A stretch of DNA of 64,000 nucleotides from Hippasteria phrygiana (lineage: Eukaryota > Echinodermata > Asteroidea > Valvatida > Goniasteridae), in contig JAZGUH010000152.1 in the NCBI GenBank assembly GCA_037893225.1, positions 496,001-560,000 on the forward strand, read 5' to 3'. The notes below the pieces were generated by a model, which saw nothing but the letters and a program-made list of their open reading frames with translations, did no database searches and was not told the origin of the DNA. Positions within the stretch are counted from its first letter, which is position 1; the number at the start of each line of letters is the position of its first letter. The translations under genes and the position numbers were made by a program. Positions 1 to 9,184 of the stretch are shown here, piece by piece.

Positions 1-339
1 CGAAACTCGCCGATCAAGTTTTTCACGCGTCGGCTGCAATTGCATGCCGCACCGGTAAAAAGTTGCACGCAAAGCACGCTGGTGTTTTACGTGCGGCGAT
101 TGATATTATAAACTACCCGATCGACATTCTTTGAATGCGCCTGTTGTATCAAGATCATTACGGGACGTATAACAAGAAACCAAACTCCAGACTGCGTTTA
201 TGTCGGGGTTTTTTTCAGACGGGAACAATAAACCTCCGTCCACAAAAAGTTACCGTCAACAAAAATGCTACATTTGACATTGCTAAGCACCATAACTTTT
301 CTATTAAAATAGCATCAGAGTCATATCTGTACGGGGCAT

Positions 340-408
340 ATATATTTTTTTTCGAATATTCGAACCGGCAAAAAGGTATTTAAATATTCGGTATATTCGG
401 GACAGCCC
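340..408. mobile_element. End fragment of an hAT-like element
   Basis: The reverse strand begins GTAGGGCTGTCCCGAATATA and is followed by AT-rich TTCGAATATTCG-type sequence. A YAGGG start with TTCGAAT repeats is a common hAT-end pattern. The other end is not visible, so the fragment is incomplete or truncated. The rest of 1-430 holds no recognisable gene. Confidence 0.3.
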
Positions 409-438
409 TACAAAAGGCAGAACAATAAAGAGAGTTAA

Positions 439-940
439 AGAGCAACTCCAACGATTCCCAACTTTTCTTAGGTTTAGATTTAATTGAGAAGAGCTATGTC
501 AAATAGAACAAGATACTTGTCAAGATCCCCATCTTTGATGCGGTTTTTAGGTTGAAAAAATTCATTTTTGGTGCCTTTCTTTCCACGAGTCTATCCCAGT
601 TTTGTGAAAATGAGCGTGACGTCAAAGCTCATTTACATCTAATGAATATTCATTTCTGACGTATTACCGGTGAGCATGCAACAACGCGACACGTTTGTAC
701 ACATGCATATAACATCGCATGCAGGTTTCTACGGTATGACATCATTTTTTTGCATTTCTCAACAGCACCACCAGCGGCTAATTTGTGGAAAGTTTTCATA
801 AACTCGAAAGAAAATGGTAATGATTTCTCGCAAAATCAGACAACATTGAGATGCAAAAACAAAAAGGTTTTGTAATTTATTATATATTGAACACAATAAC
901 ATTTAATTCTTACACTTTTCAAAACCGTTAGAGTTGCTCT
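439..940. mobile_element. TTAA-flanked non-autonomous DNA transposon (502 bp)
   Basis: The 15-bp terminal inverted repeats are AGAGCAACTCCAACG on the left and its complement with one mismatch on the right. TTAA lies directly outside both ends (435-438 and 941-944), as in piggyBac or Kolobok insertions. No coding sequence was seen inside. The right end of the same element survives in copy B at about 48190, where the Penelope-like fragment abuts it. Confidence 0.72.
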
Positions 941-1024
941 TTAACATTTTTTAACAGCCTTGTAGTCCACCTCATCTAAGTCTGTTATGCCAAGCTTGCA
1001 TCCGGCTCAAGTCTGATTACAATT

Positions 1025-1350
1025 CAGGGTTCTTACGGGTCATGGAAAATCCTGGAAAATCCTGGAAAAAAAGTTGCCCTGGAAAGTCATGGAAAAGTCA
1101 TGGAAATCAAGATCATGCAATGGTTATTTTTGATGGACCGCTTTTGATGTGAGGAGGAGGCCATTATTAATTAAAACTTATTTTCAAAAGCTAACAAATG
1201 GTTAGCCCAACATCAGCGGTTCATCAGTATCATAATACCAAACAACTTTTCTCTGCAAAATGGCGTTAAATGTCATGGAAATTGTCCTATTTTAGTCCTG
1301 GAAAGTCCTGAGTCATGGAATTTGGTTTTCAAATTTTTGTGGGAATCCTG
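1025..1350. mobile_element. hAT-like MITE with internal GTCATGGAAA repeats
   Basis: The left end is CAGGGTTCTTACGGG and the right end GTGGGAATCCTG, which are imperfect inverted repeats. CAATT flanks both sides (1020-1024 and 1351-1355), a 5-bp target duplication. The left part is made of repeated CCTGGAAAA/TCATGGAAA words. A copy with cleaner ends is at 48225-48545. CAG..CTG ends indicate hAT; a 5-bp duplication would fit the hAT5 group. Confidence 0.65.
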
Positions 1351-1567
1351 CAATTGTTCAAATCCAATCCAAGCCAAGCCCAACCAGTTGAAATTCACTT
1401 CCAGAATGACTTGTGGTGCCATTTGTCTAAAAGTCGTTGCTTTGGGGAGCAAAACAAATCGTAAAAATATGACATAAAACAGAGATTTGACTAAACAAAA
1501 GGGGACTCCTTGTTATGACGTTATGTTCATCTGTCAGTAATCTTTAATATGCTACTTTATTTCTTAG

Positions 1568-1678
1568 GTTACCACCTATTCCTGGCGCCCCGCTACTACG
1601 CAGTACCACCGAACTCTGGAGTCTTTCTGCGTACCCCACCCCCAGGGGCTCCCCCACCGTATTTGTCGCAGTCGCCTG
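1568..1678 (+). CDS. Internal coding exon, proline-rich protein, copy A
   Basis: This 111-bp open segment is bordered by a pyrimidine-rich acceptor ending TTTCTTAG and by a consensus donor GTGAGT at 1679. It encodes about 36 residues rich in Pro and Tyr (YHLFLAPRYYAVPP at the start, PPPGAPPPYLSQSP near the end). It starts with two bases of a split codon and ends with one, which joins in phase with the exon at 3840. The same exon with the same borders is at 48764-48874, with one visible amino-acid change (PPPY to PQPY). It looks like the disordered C-terminal region of a larger protein whose upstream exons lie left of the window. I do not recognise the family. Confidence 0.62.
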
Positions 1679-2204
1679 GTGAGTGTTTGAGTGTGTATCT
1701 GAAATTTACTAAAAAGGAAAGACGCCAACAAATCAAATGCCAAATGTTCTATGATATGAAGTGAAATCATCAACATTATCTGCTTTTGATAAATACAAGC
1801 TTAAACCCCCCTAGGTATTTTTACTAGGAGGCTTCCTCAACCTGTCAAAATCCAACACTGTGCAGTATACCTATGGCACATTCTTTGGACGTAGACAAAT
1901 TGGGGCATCATAGCTCCATGTAAAGTAATGGTGCCAAGGCCCTGCAGTACTGAACCCATCAAAACTTGACAAAACCTGCTGTTGGAGTTTGCAAGGCTTG
2001 TGGTAGTTAGGGTTAAAGATATACTGTTCCTGCTCTTCTCAAAAAATAATTAAAAAGAATTCTAGAGATAGAAAAAGAGTTTGCACCGTCTTCCAATCAT
2101 ACGAAGAGCTTGTGTGATCTGCTGATCTCACAAGTTCTTCTCCGGGCGTTGGGGGTATTCAAACCGTAGATGAAAAATGTTGCAGAACAAAAGATATCAA
2201 TATC

Positions 2205-2335
2205 GTCCGCGATTCCCAGCAGACGTCCGCGATTCCCAGCAGACGTCCGCGATTCCCAGCAGACGTCCGCGATTCCCAGCAGACGTCCGCGATTCCCAGC
2301 AGCCGTCCGCGATTCCCAGCAGACGTCCGCGATTG
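2205..2335. repeat. 20-bp minisatellite in the intron of copy A
   Basis: About six and a half units of GATTCCCAGCAGACGTCCGC lie between the two coding exons; one unit has CAGCCG in place of CAGACG. Short reading frames here are only translations of the repeat. The equivalent site in copy B (49376-49441) has about half as many units. Confidence 0.9.
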
Positions 2336-2439
2336 GGAGTGTGTACAAAACCTATTGAGTTCTTCCGAAAAAGTTAAAGTACAAACAAAAGAGGGAACAA
2401 TAGGACGTCCACGTTGGGAGGTCGATACACGTTTGACTA

Positions 2440-2564
2440 AGGCCCTGTCCGAATGACTTGGCTACGGCTGGATGTTACACACATGTCTATGGTAACGGCT
2501 GCAGCCACTTCCCATAGACTCGTGTGTAATTTCAAGCCGTAGCCAAGTAATTCGGACACGGCCT
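2440..2564. mobile_element. 125-bp hairpin MITE, absent from copy B
   Basis: AGGCCCTGTCCGAATGACTT on the left pairs with the complement of AAGTAATTCGGACACGGCCT on the right, and the arms continue inward for about 50 bp. Copy B reads straight through at about 49544, which defines the insertion. The target duplication is unclear (at most CT). Confidence 0.72.
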
Positions 2565-3010
2565 GAGTGTGATCAGTCGATTGCAAACTATGTTTCTATG
2601 TGATTGACTGATTGCACAATCTGTTCCTGCATGATCGGCCGATCGCGCAAACCCATTTCGTGCACGATCTATCAATCGCACAACTTTTGCCCTGCGCAGT
2701 TGATCAGTAGATCGGCCAAAATCTTCTGTGCGTGACTGGCTGATGTTTGTGCGATTGACCGATGCTTGTGCGAACAATAGATAGCGTGAAAGCACAGCAT
2801 AATCGCCTGATGGCACAGATCCTTCAATCTTGACCAACATTCATACTAACCTCTCGAATACGGACAACGGCCTTGGCCGCATTTGAAGACAAAAAAAGAC
2901 CACCTGGCTGGTCATCGTCTATATGCTCTCTCTTCCGTGTACTCAATCCATTGTGTGCATTACGCTTAGGTGCACAAGCCCGTATTGGCGTAGGGGTTAA
3001 GCACTAATGG

Positions 3011-3794
3011 CAGGGCTCGAAATTCCCCCAAAAATGTGCTTGCGCTTTGCGCAAGTTGGCATTTGAAGCAGCTTGCGCTAACAAAATTTAACTTGCGCTA
3101 ATTTTTGTAATTCAATGTATGTATGACATATGAAATAAAGGCAAAGCTTCGGATGCCGGCCGCTTACTTTTGAAGAAAGAAAGCAGACTTTTCTGCTTCG
3201 GTGGTGAACGTTTCATGATGATCGGAAACCCCAAAATGCAAGAAAAAAGTGTCACAAAATATCTCACTTCTCCGTCATTTAAAAGCCGATCAGTGCGCGA
3301 AACGATGTCAACAACGTTTACGTGTAAAATCCCCGCTCCACGCAACGCACGCTCGCACCCGGCGGTTTCAGTTACATTCAACGACTGACTTGTATTAATG
3401 GGAGCGAGGTTACACATCGCCCAGCAGCATGTCTGGTCCCCAACGCAAGACATGCATAAAAAGGCAATGATGTACTGTACGTGCAGTCTGCACCGTTCTA
3501 TGTACATTAACATTGCACGGATTTCGTTCCGATCTGCATGCAGGGATTGTGCGAGCGCTATGATCATGAGTAGCTGCTAGGCCGGGACAGACGGACAGAA
3601 AAGCTACAGTAAAACATGTTTGTTAAACTTATTGTTTTAATCAAATCATACAGGTTATCATTGTGAAATATCAGTAGACAAAAACCGGTACTTTTCCAAC
3701 TTGCGCAAAACGCAAGCTTGAGTCGAGGATAACTTGCGTTCGGGTATTTTTCACTTGCGTTGCGCAAGCACTACAATGGTAATTTCGAGCCCTG
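3011..3794. mobile_element. 784-bp hAT-like element with AATGG duplication
   Basis: The ends are CAGGGCTCGAAATTCCC and, on the right, GTAATTTCGAGCCCTG: inverted repeats of the hAT CAG..CTG type. AATGG flanks both sides (3006-3010 and 3795-3799), and copy B has one AATGG with no insert (50501-50505). Subterminal GCGCAAG/CTTGCGC words occur at both ends. A 5-bp duplication matches what is described for hAT5 elements. It lies in the intron of the proline-rich gene. Confidence 0.8.
3112..3216 (-). pseudogene. Remnant of a transposase N-terminus inside the hAT-like element
   Basis: A short reading frame (34 residues) starts MKRSPPKQKSLLSFFKSKRP and then stops. A basic leader with a 'SLLSFF' motif is typical of N-termini of hAT transposases related to ZNF862/ZMYM-type host proteins, as known from those families. 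No zinc finger or catalytic domain follows, so this is a leftover first exon of a deleted element. The segment QKSLLSFF fits the PCNA-interaction consensus QxxLxxFF; any function is inference. An upstream extension of the frame exists but resembles nothing known to me. Confidence 0.4.
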
Positions 3795-3839
3795 AATGGT
3801 TAATTTTTTTCTACTTTCTTGTTGATTTTGTTCCTTCAG

Positions 3840-3973
3840 CTTACCAGCAGAGTCCTTACCAGACGACCTTTGATACCTCACTAAGACACCGTACACAACA
3901 ACAGCAGCGCTCCCCCACCAAGCTATGGAGCACAGCCTACAGCCCGCAAGAAGGTGCTAGTCCACAGTATTAA
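3840..3973 (+). CDS. Terminal coding exon, proline-rich protein, copy A
   Basis: The acceptor is TTGTTCCTTCAG ending at 3839. The first two bases complete the codon begun at 1678, giving Ala; the frame then reads YQQSPYQTTFDTSLRHRTQQ, continues with a QQ/RSPTK stretch and ends EGASPQY before TAA at 3971-3973. The exon is 134 bp with the stop. Copy B (50546-50679) encodes the same peptide. Glutamine, serine and proline dominate, with no recognisable domain, so it is probably a disordered C-terminus. The intron from 1679 to 3839 carries the minisatellite, the hairpin MITE and the hAT-like element. Confidence 0.65.
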
Positions 3974-4212
3974 CCCTGGCGTAAATGTATATTCTGCATT
4001 CCGATCCCTCTTAATCATGTCTAGTCAGGGATCATGTGACCCGCTCTACAAAAAAGGATATTATGTCGCACTATGTGAAAACACACACAGGGCTGTTCTA
4101 TGTGAAGCGGGCGAAAAAATCTGAACCTAAGTGATTTGTTTTGTTTTTGGTTTGTTGGCTTCTGTTAGATCTATATTTTCATAATTTATTTTCAGAAACA
4201 ATAATATTGATG

Positions 4213-4218
4213 AATAAA
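4213..4218 (+). promoter_or_regulatory. Possible polyadenylation signal
   Basis: AATAAA lies about 240 bases after the stop of the proline-rich gene, in AT-rich DNA, and is conserved in copy B (50930-50935). No transcript evidence is available. Confidence 0.4.
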
Positions 4219-4676
4219 GATGAAAAAATAATTTCTTGGCACTTTTGATGTTTAAAGGCCTATATCTCTAAACGCACTTCTGTTAAATTTGAAAATAGGA
4301 GTATACAAATGTCAAGATATCTCGAGAACACAGAATGCCACAGGGGTCAAACATACACCAAATTATAGCTTAGGATGTGGCAAATTCAACTATATAACTC
4401 ATTTTTCAAATTTTGCGACGACATATCCCTTTTTTGCAGAGCTGGTCACGTATTGTCTGAAAGCGGTTATCGATTGCTGTTTTGTTTGTTTGTATGATAC
4501 CGCCCAGCTGGCTGATATAATGAGCTCATTCTATATGCAGGGCCCAATTTCATGGCTCTGCTTACCGTTAGCGAAAAAGCGGCGAAAAATCCCCGCTTAC
4601 TATAGTAGAAAATTCTGTGGTTACGGCAAGCGTATTTCACACGTTTCCAGCTGAAAATTGTTGGAAAACTGCCCTG

Positions 4677-4792
4677 TAGCCTTTAGTCAAGGCGCGCATG
4701 GCTACCCGGACGAGTGGCGCGCCCCGGACATGCTGGCATTCGGGGCGCGTCACGCGTCCAGGTAACCACGTGCACGCCTTGATTAAAGGCTA
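4677..4792. repeat. GC-rich hairpin element
   Basis: TAGCCTTTAGTCAAGGCGCG on the left pairs with the end of the segment (GCCTTGATTAAAGGCTA), and pairing continues to a centre around GCGCCCCGGACATGCTGGC. Arms are about 55 bp with few mismatches. The copy B version at 51702-51817 pairs even better. It looks like a foldback MITE. Confidence 0.75.
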
Positions 4793-5254
4793 TCATCCGC
4801 CCGACGGTTAAAAACGAGTGCCGTTTTTCTCTCGCTTTTTTCGTCATCCAACAACGCAAAACTTTGAACAGGTCAGTGAACGATATTTCCTATAAAATAC
4901 CAACACCCAAATCCGCCCATTTCTGAAAATTGCAACAATGACCAATCATGTACACTACCTTTAAACATTCCTTGCAGCAAGACCTCCACTAATAGGGTTC
5001 TGTGTCCATGGTCTGACCGCTGTAAACTAGAAATCTTTGACAAGCCGACTGGGCTTTAATGAGCTCCAAGCTCCAGTTTTGACCTCATGATTATTCAGTT
5101 ATTCAAGCCGCCTGGCTTCCCATTCATCCAGCAAGGTTTGAGGTAAAGGAACGCGGAGCCGGAAAGAAAAACAGCGGTACCGCATCTGGACAATATGAAA
5201 AGCTCCCTTACCCGCCAAATGCTGTATTTTAGAAATGAAGTCCAATATCAGCCG

Positions 5255-5368
5255 TGCGTTCCACTCACGCGAACAAATGCAAACGTTCGCCAATTTTGTG
5301 TGCACATCCAATGGAAAATTGTTCGTGTAGTTGGCGAACGTTCGCGTTGTTCGCGTGAGTGTAACGCG
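5255..5368. repeat. Hairpin MITE of the GCGTTCCACTC family, long form
   Basis: The left arm begins TGCGTTCCACTCACGCGAAC and the right arm ends TTCGCGTGAGTGTAACGCG; AACGTTCGCCAA and its complement pair further in. A shorter relative is at 16268-16339, with copy B partners at 52280-52393 and 59867-59938. No coding content. Confidence 0.75.
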
Positions 5369-6127
5369 CCCCGGGAGTCTACAGGTTCTTGCCTTGAATG
5401 TCATTGCACAAGTGGCTGTGACTTTGGTACGGTGTCTGATCTGCAAAGCAAATGTTTAACTTGTTTATTGCAGTTGAAGAAAATTCACAAGGTGCTAGGC
5501 ACCAGTCTACATTTTCCCAAATGGCAACAGAATCCTGAACAAATGGCTATGGCTATGCCTCGTGTCTGGTATTAACTTGAACTCTCTATTTGAAATTATG
5601 GTTTATTGGTTTTTGTTTAAGTTTGATAGTCTGTTGATGATTGAGAGCTATGCAATGATAAAAATCAGGAAGAGAGTTTTGTATTGGGCCAAAATATTAA
5701 AGTTGGTTTTTGAGGGTATTTAAGTTTTCCTAATTTGATTAAATTATCAAGTATTATCGGTTGCTGGTCAAATTACTTTCGTACGAAAATTGTTTGGACT
5801 TAAGGAAAGGAATTCACGTGTATTAAAAATGACATGCGACGTGTGTTACTGTTGCGTAGGTTTATACAGAGCTGCCAACCAGTATGGATTTTTCGAACGG
5901 AAATTCACAAAAAAATACGGAAGTATGAGTTTTTGTTTGTAAATACGGATTTTGTGAAATCCGACCACAATAATGTTTTGTCATGTATATTATGCTATTA
6001 TACTGCGCGTGTACTGGCTTATTGCGATCCCAACTGAACGGATGCAACTTTAGCTTTGAAAACACAAAAATAAGGAGACGGTCCATCCAGCGCGTGGGTT
6101 CGTTAAACTCACCAGGCACACGGTGTA

Positions 6128-6496
6128 CAGTGGAACGCCGCTATTCCGAACACCGCTTTACTTGGCTCCAAAATTTTGTGTACAAAACTTACCAAACATT
6201 GTTGTTGAAAAAATAGGCAACGGATTAAAAAAATGTACTGGGCTTTTGGGCTGTTTGAAATTTCCAAACGGCTGCAGCTTTATGTTGAAGAGTGACAGGT
6301 GGCTATTATTTCCCCAAGGAATAGAAGGGAAAAGAAAACTGTAATTCAGTAAGCGTAGAAAGTATGAACACGTAATTACATGATTCAATGGCCGGCACAT
6401 GTTTAAAGTAGTCCTTAAGTATACCGGCGGCTGAAAATTGCTATACCGAACAAAATCTGTGGATCCTGAAATGTTCATTATAGCGGCCTTCCACTG
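6128..6496. mobile_element. Tc1/mariner-pogo-like MITE (369 bp)
   Basis: CAGTGGAACGCCGCTAT at the left pairs with ATAGCGGCCTTCCACTG at the right (one mismatch). TA flanks both ends (6126-6127 and 6497-6498). TA targets and CAGTGGAA-type ends fit pogo/Tigger-like elements. No transposase is readable. In copy B only its first about 88 bp remain (53124-53211), cut by a large deletion. Confidence 0.75.
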
Positions 6497-7142
6497 TATA
6501 GCAGGAGCTCAGAAAAACAACCTAATTTCCAGATAAAGTTTAAATTTCATCAAAAATAAAGATATTCTGTGCAAATACTGAAATGAGTTTGAAAAAGGTT
6601 GGCAGTTGTGGTTGAACGGCACAAATATTTGTGAACCTGTACAGTTTGACCTTTATATAACAGTGCCTCACGACATTTCAAATGGAGGTTGTTTGCTGGT
6701 CTTGTTTAGGCATGTTTCCTTCGTAAGTGTTACCTCTGCTCGACTCAATATTGTAAATTCATAAATGCCTCAGCGAGTTTCACTATCCCTATTGGTCGAG
6801 AGCCTGTCCCGTGGGTGTGTTTAAACGGTTGTTTAAACCCGGCCGGAAGTTGTTTAAACACGGTGCGTCATAACCAGCTGTTCTCAGCCGATACGCAACA
6901 GGGAGAGCGTAGTAGGTGCGCGCACAAGATGTACTGAACTTCATAATGTAAGACAACGCTAATGCACACGTATAAAACGCTGCATCTCGTGCATGTGCGC
7001 ACGTGACAGACAGGCGCGGAGCGCCTTCACGCGCATGTGTTTTGTACTGAGCAAATGGGAGAAAAAGTAGGGTGAAAAAGCTTCGCATTTTGTCCTTTTT
7101 ACGGGAGGTTTTTGCATTTTTCGTAAGAAGGCATTTATGGAT

Positions 7143-7303
7143 GGGGATACAAATGTGATGACCCGGTCTTTACCAGTCAATAATAACCTTGAAGGGTCGT
7201 GACCGCTGTTAATGGACCTCGCCTTCGGCTCGGTCCATTAACAGCGGTCACGCCCTTCGGTTATTATTGACGTGGTAAAGACCGGGTGATCACTTTTATC
7301 CCC
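7143..7303. repeat. Almost loop-free palindrome of about 160 bp
   Basis: GGGGATACAAATGTGATGAC at the left pairs with the complement at the right, and the arms run through GGTCTTTACC, TCAATAATAACC and GACCGCTGTTAATGGACC to a centre at CGCCTTCGGC, with few mismatches and no spacer. The region is deleted in copy B. It could be a foldback element or a recent inverted duplication. Confidence 0.85.
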
Positions 7304-7532
7304 TTATTTGACCGCTTCGCTGGAGCATTCCATCAAGGTCCATTTGTTAGGGAATGTTCCCCAACAGAGTACCGAAGTCTGACGTCAGTTGGCGCGACAA
7401 CTGGCTCCAAACAAATTCATTCGTCAAAATCATGTATAATTACCACTCCCAAAACAATAGGTTTTCCAACCTTGTTCCCAAGATCTACATGGACTTTAAT
7501 CCTCGTTTTCATTACATAGAGATAAGCAGTAA

Positions 7533-7795
7533 AATGGGAGTGGTATTATGGCAGCTACAAGCTTCATTTTCTTGTACAGTGTGCAATCACCAATGAACTA
7601 TCCAACTCACATAGATATCAGTGCCTACAAATGCTACCAGGGCGCCATTATATTTTTATGGGAGTGGTAATATGGCAGCTACATGTACTAGCTTCATTTA
7701 CTTGTACAGTGCGCAATGACCAATCAACTGTCCAATTCACATAGATATCAGTGCCTACAAACCCCACCAGGGCACCATTTTATTTGTTATGGAAG
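7533..7795. repeat. Two-copy tandem duplication, about 135 bp each
   Basis: GGGAGTGGTATTATGGCAGC begins the first unit and GGGAGTGGTAATATGGCAGC the second. Both continue through TTGTACAGTG..GCAAT and CACATAGATATCAGTGCCTA. The copies are diverged, so this is an old duplication. No gene seen. Confidence 0.75.
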
Positions 7796-8531
7796 TCGCC
7801 CAATACAAGGCTAATGGCCACTCTAGGTAAAGGGCTACAACAGAGGTGGTGGGGTTGGCTACATTTTAGGTTGCCAGCCCCCTGGGTCCAGATCTCAATA
7901 GAGGATAAATCTTCAATAAATACCAAAGAAATTGTTCCAATTTTCAGACCAACAGACCGAGGTGGAGTATAACTTCCACCATTGATCAGACCAACTCTCC
8001 TCCTCCTGAGACCAACTCGCCTCCCATTTTACAGAGTATGATGACAAAATACACAGAGGAGACGACCCCAGACTGTTTTTTGTAGCTCAAGTAACATGTT
8101 TCTTTTCACACATCAAGCCAAAGTGTGAGTTAACATGTATTATTTATGTAGCAACTTCAGTATGTGACATGTGGTTTGTTTGCCCTTAAAGAAGGCAAAT
8201 GGTGCCAAACCAGTGTTTGTACATATTGCCAACCACTCTAAGGGTGTAGATTGTACAGTTTTAAGAATAATTGCTGTTTTGTGGATACTTGGGGCATTTC
8301 TCAAACTCTGGCTTGGGCTCGGGCTTCGGCTTCGTGTAATTTTATGTCCCTAGATTTGGCAGTTTTTGTTATACATGTATGTACATCAAAATCTTATATT
8401 AATCCAGAGCCTGTTTATTTATCTATGTATTGAAGGCTTCAGATTGGCAATGGGGCTGTGGAATAGCTGGAGACGAAGCCCAAGCCAGGGTTTGAGAAAC
8501 GCCCTTAGTCCAGGCCACTGATTTTCAATTT

Positions 8532-8737
8532 CAGAACGTCAATTTGTCATTTGTACAAAAATCATGAATTGTTTTCTCTCGCCGGAAAAGTGTATAAAAC
8601 CTTCATTGTGTGTACTCATTGTGTGTACTCAATTGTGTCGTGGAAATTCAGATTCAGAACATCCACTTTTTCCATTTGTCCAAAAATCATGAATTGTTTT
8701 CACTCCGTAGAGAAGTGTACAAAACTCCGTTTTGTGA
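8532..8737. repeat. Two-copy diverged tandem repeat
   Basis: The segment with CAAAAATCATGAATTGTTTT occurs twice, near 8557 and 8683, each followed by GAAGTGTA(C/T)AAAAC-like sequence. Non-coding. Confidence 0.65.
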
Positions 8738-8912
8738 ACTCAGAGCTGGTGTGATAACCAAAGCTCCGGTGATCTTTTTTTCGGTATCGAACATGATTTT
8801 ATGGCAGTTATGTTGTAGGACACACACACATACAAAAATACATCCGATAATATTATGTGCCTAACTCTAAAGGGCCGGTGTCATATGAATATCCGACTCC
8901 CATGAAATATTG

Positions 8913-9184
8913 TGTTGTCCCGAGAGATTGTTTGGAAAAAATCACTCTGGTGGGACTCGTCGGTGAAGGGCAAAACCCAATATTAAATTCGCATTATACC
9001 GACGCAAAATTCCATCTGATGAATAGTTTGGCTGCGGTACATGCCGCTATATCTGATTTAAACCAGCCAACCTACTCCGACTAGCTCGGTGGTCGAGTGG
9101 TAAGACATCTGCACTAGAAAGCAGGAGGTCGTGGGTTCGAGTCCCACCCGAGTGATTTTTTCCAAACAATCTCTCGGGACAACA
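8913..9184. mobile_element. Foldback element whose arm contains a tRNA 3' half
   Basis: A 47-bp segment at 8913-8959 is repeated inverted at 9138-9184 with one mismatch. The right arm covers the T-arm and acceptor strand of the tRNA-like sequence 9083-9154. A direct repeat of about 64 bp (CGGTGAAGGGCAAAACCCAA near 8960, a CGGTGACGGG version near 9210) overlaps the structure. Copy B (about 53385-53520) keeps one arm and one direct-repeat unit, as expected if the middle was lost by recombination between the direct repeats. Confidence 0.7.
9083..9154 (+). other. tRNA-like sequence (Ser-AGA-like) with pol III boxes
   Basis: The A box TGGTCGAGTGG and B box GGTTCGAGTCC are both good. The T-arm is perfect (GTGGG, 7-nt loop, CCCAC). 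The acceptor stem pairs at six of seven positions including one G-U, and the first pair fails. The anticodon arm (TCTGC, ACTAGAAA, GCAGG) has an eight-base loop, and there is no long variable arm as a real tRNA-Ser would have. Because it sits in a foldback element and its 3' half is copied inverted, a tRNA-derived SINE or mobile tRNA pseudogene is more likely than a working tRNA. Confidence 0.6.

Noticed and set aside
9083..9154. Annotation as a functional tRNA gene
   Set aside because: The anticodon loop has eight bases, the first acceptor pair fails and there is no long variable arm, so it is listed as tRNA-like only.
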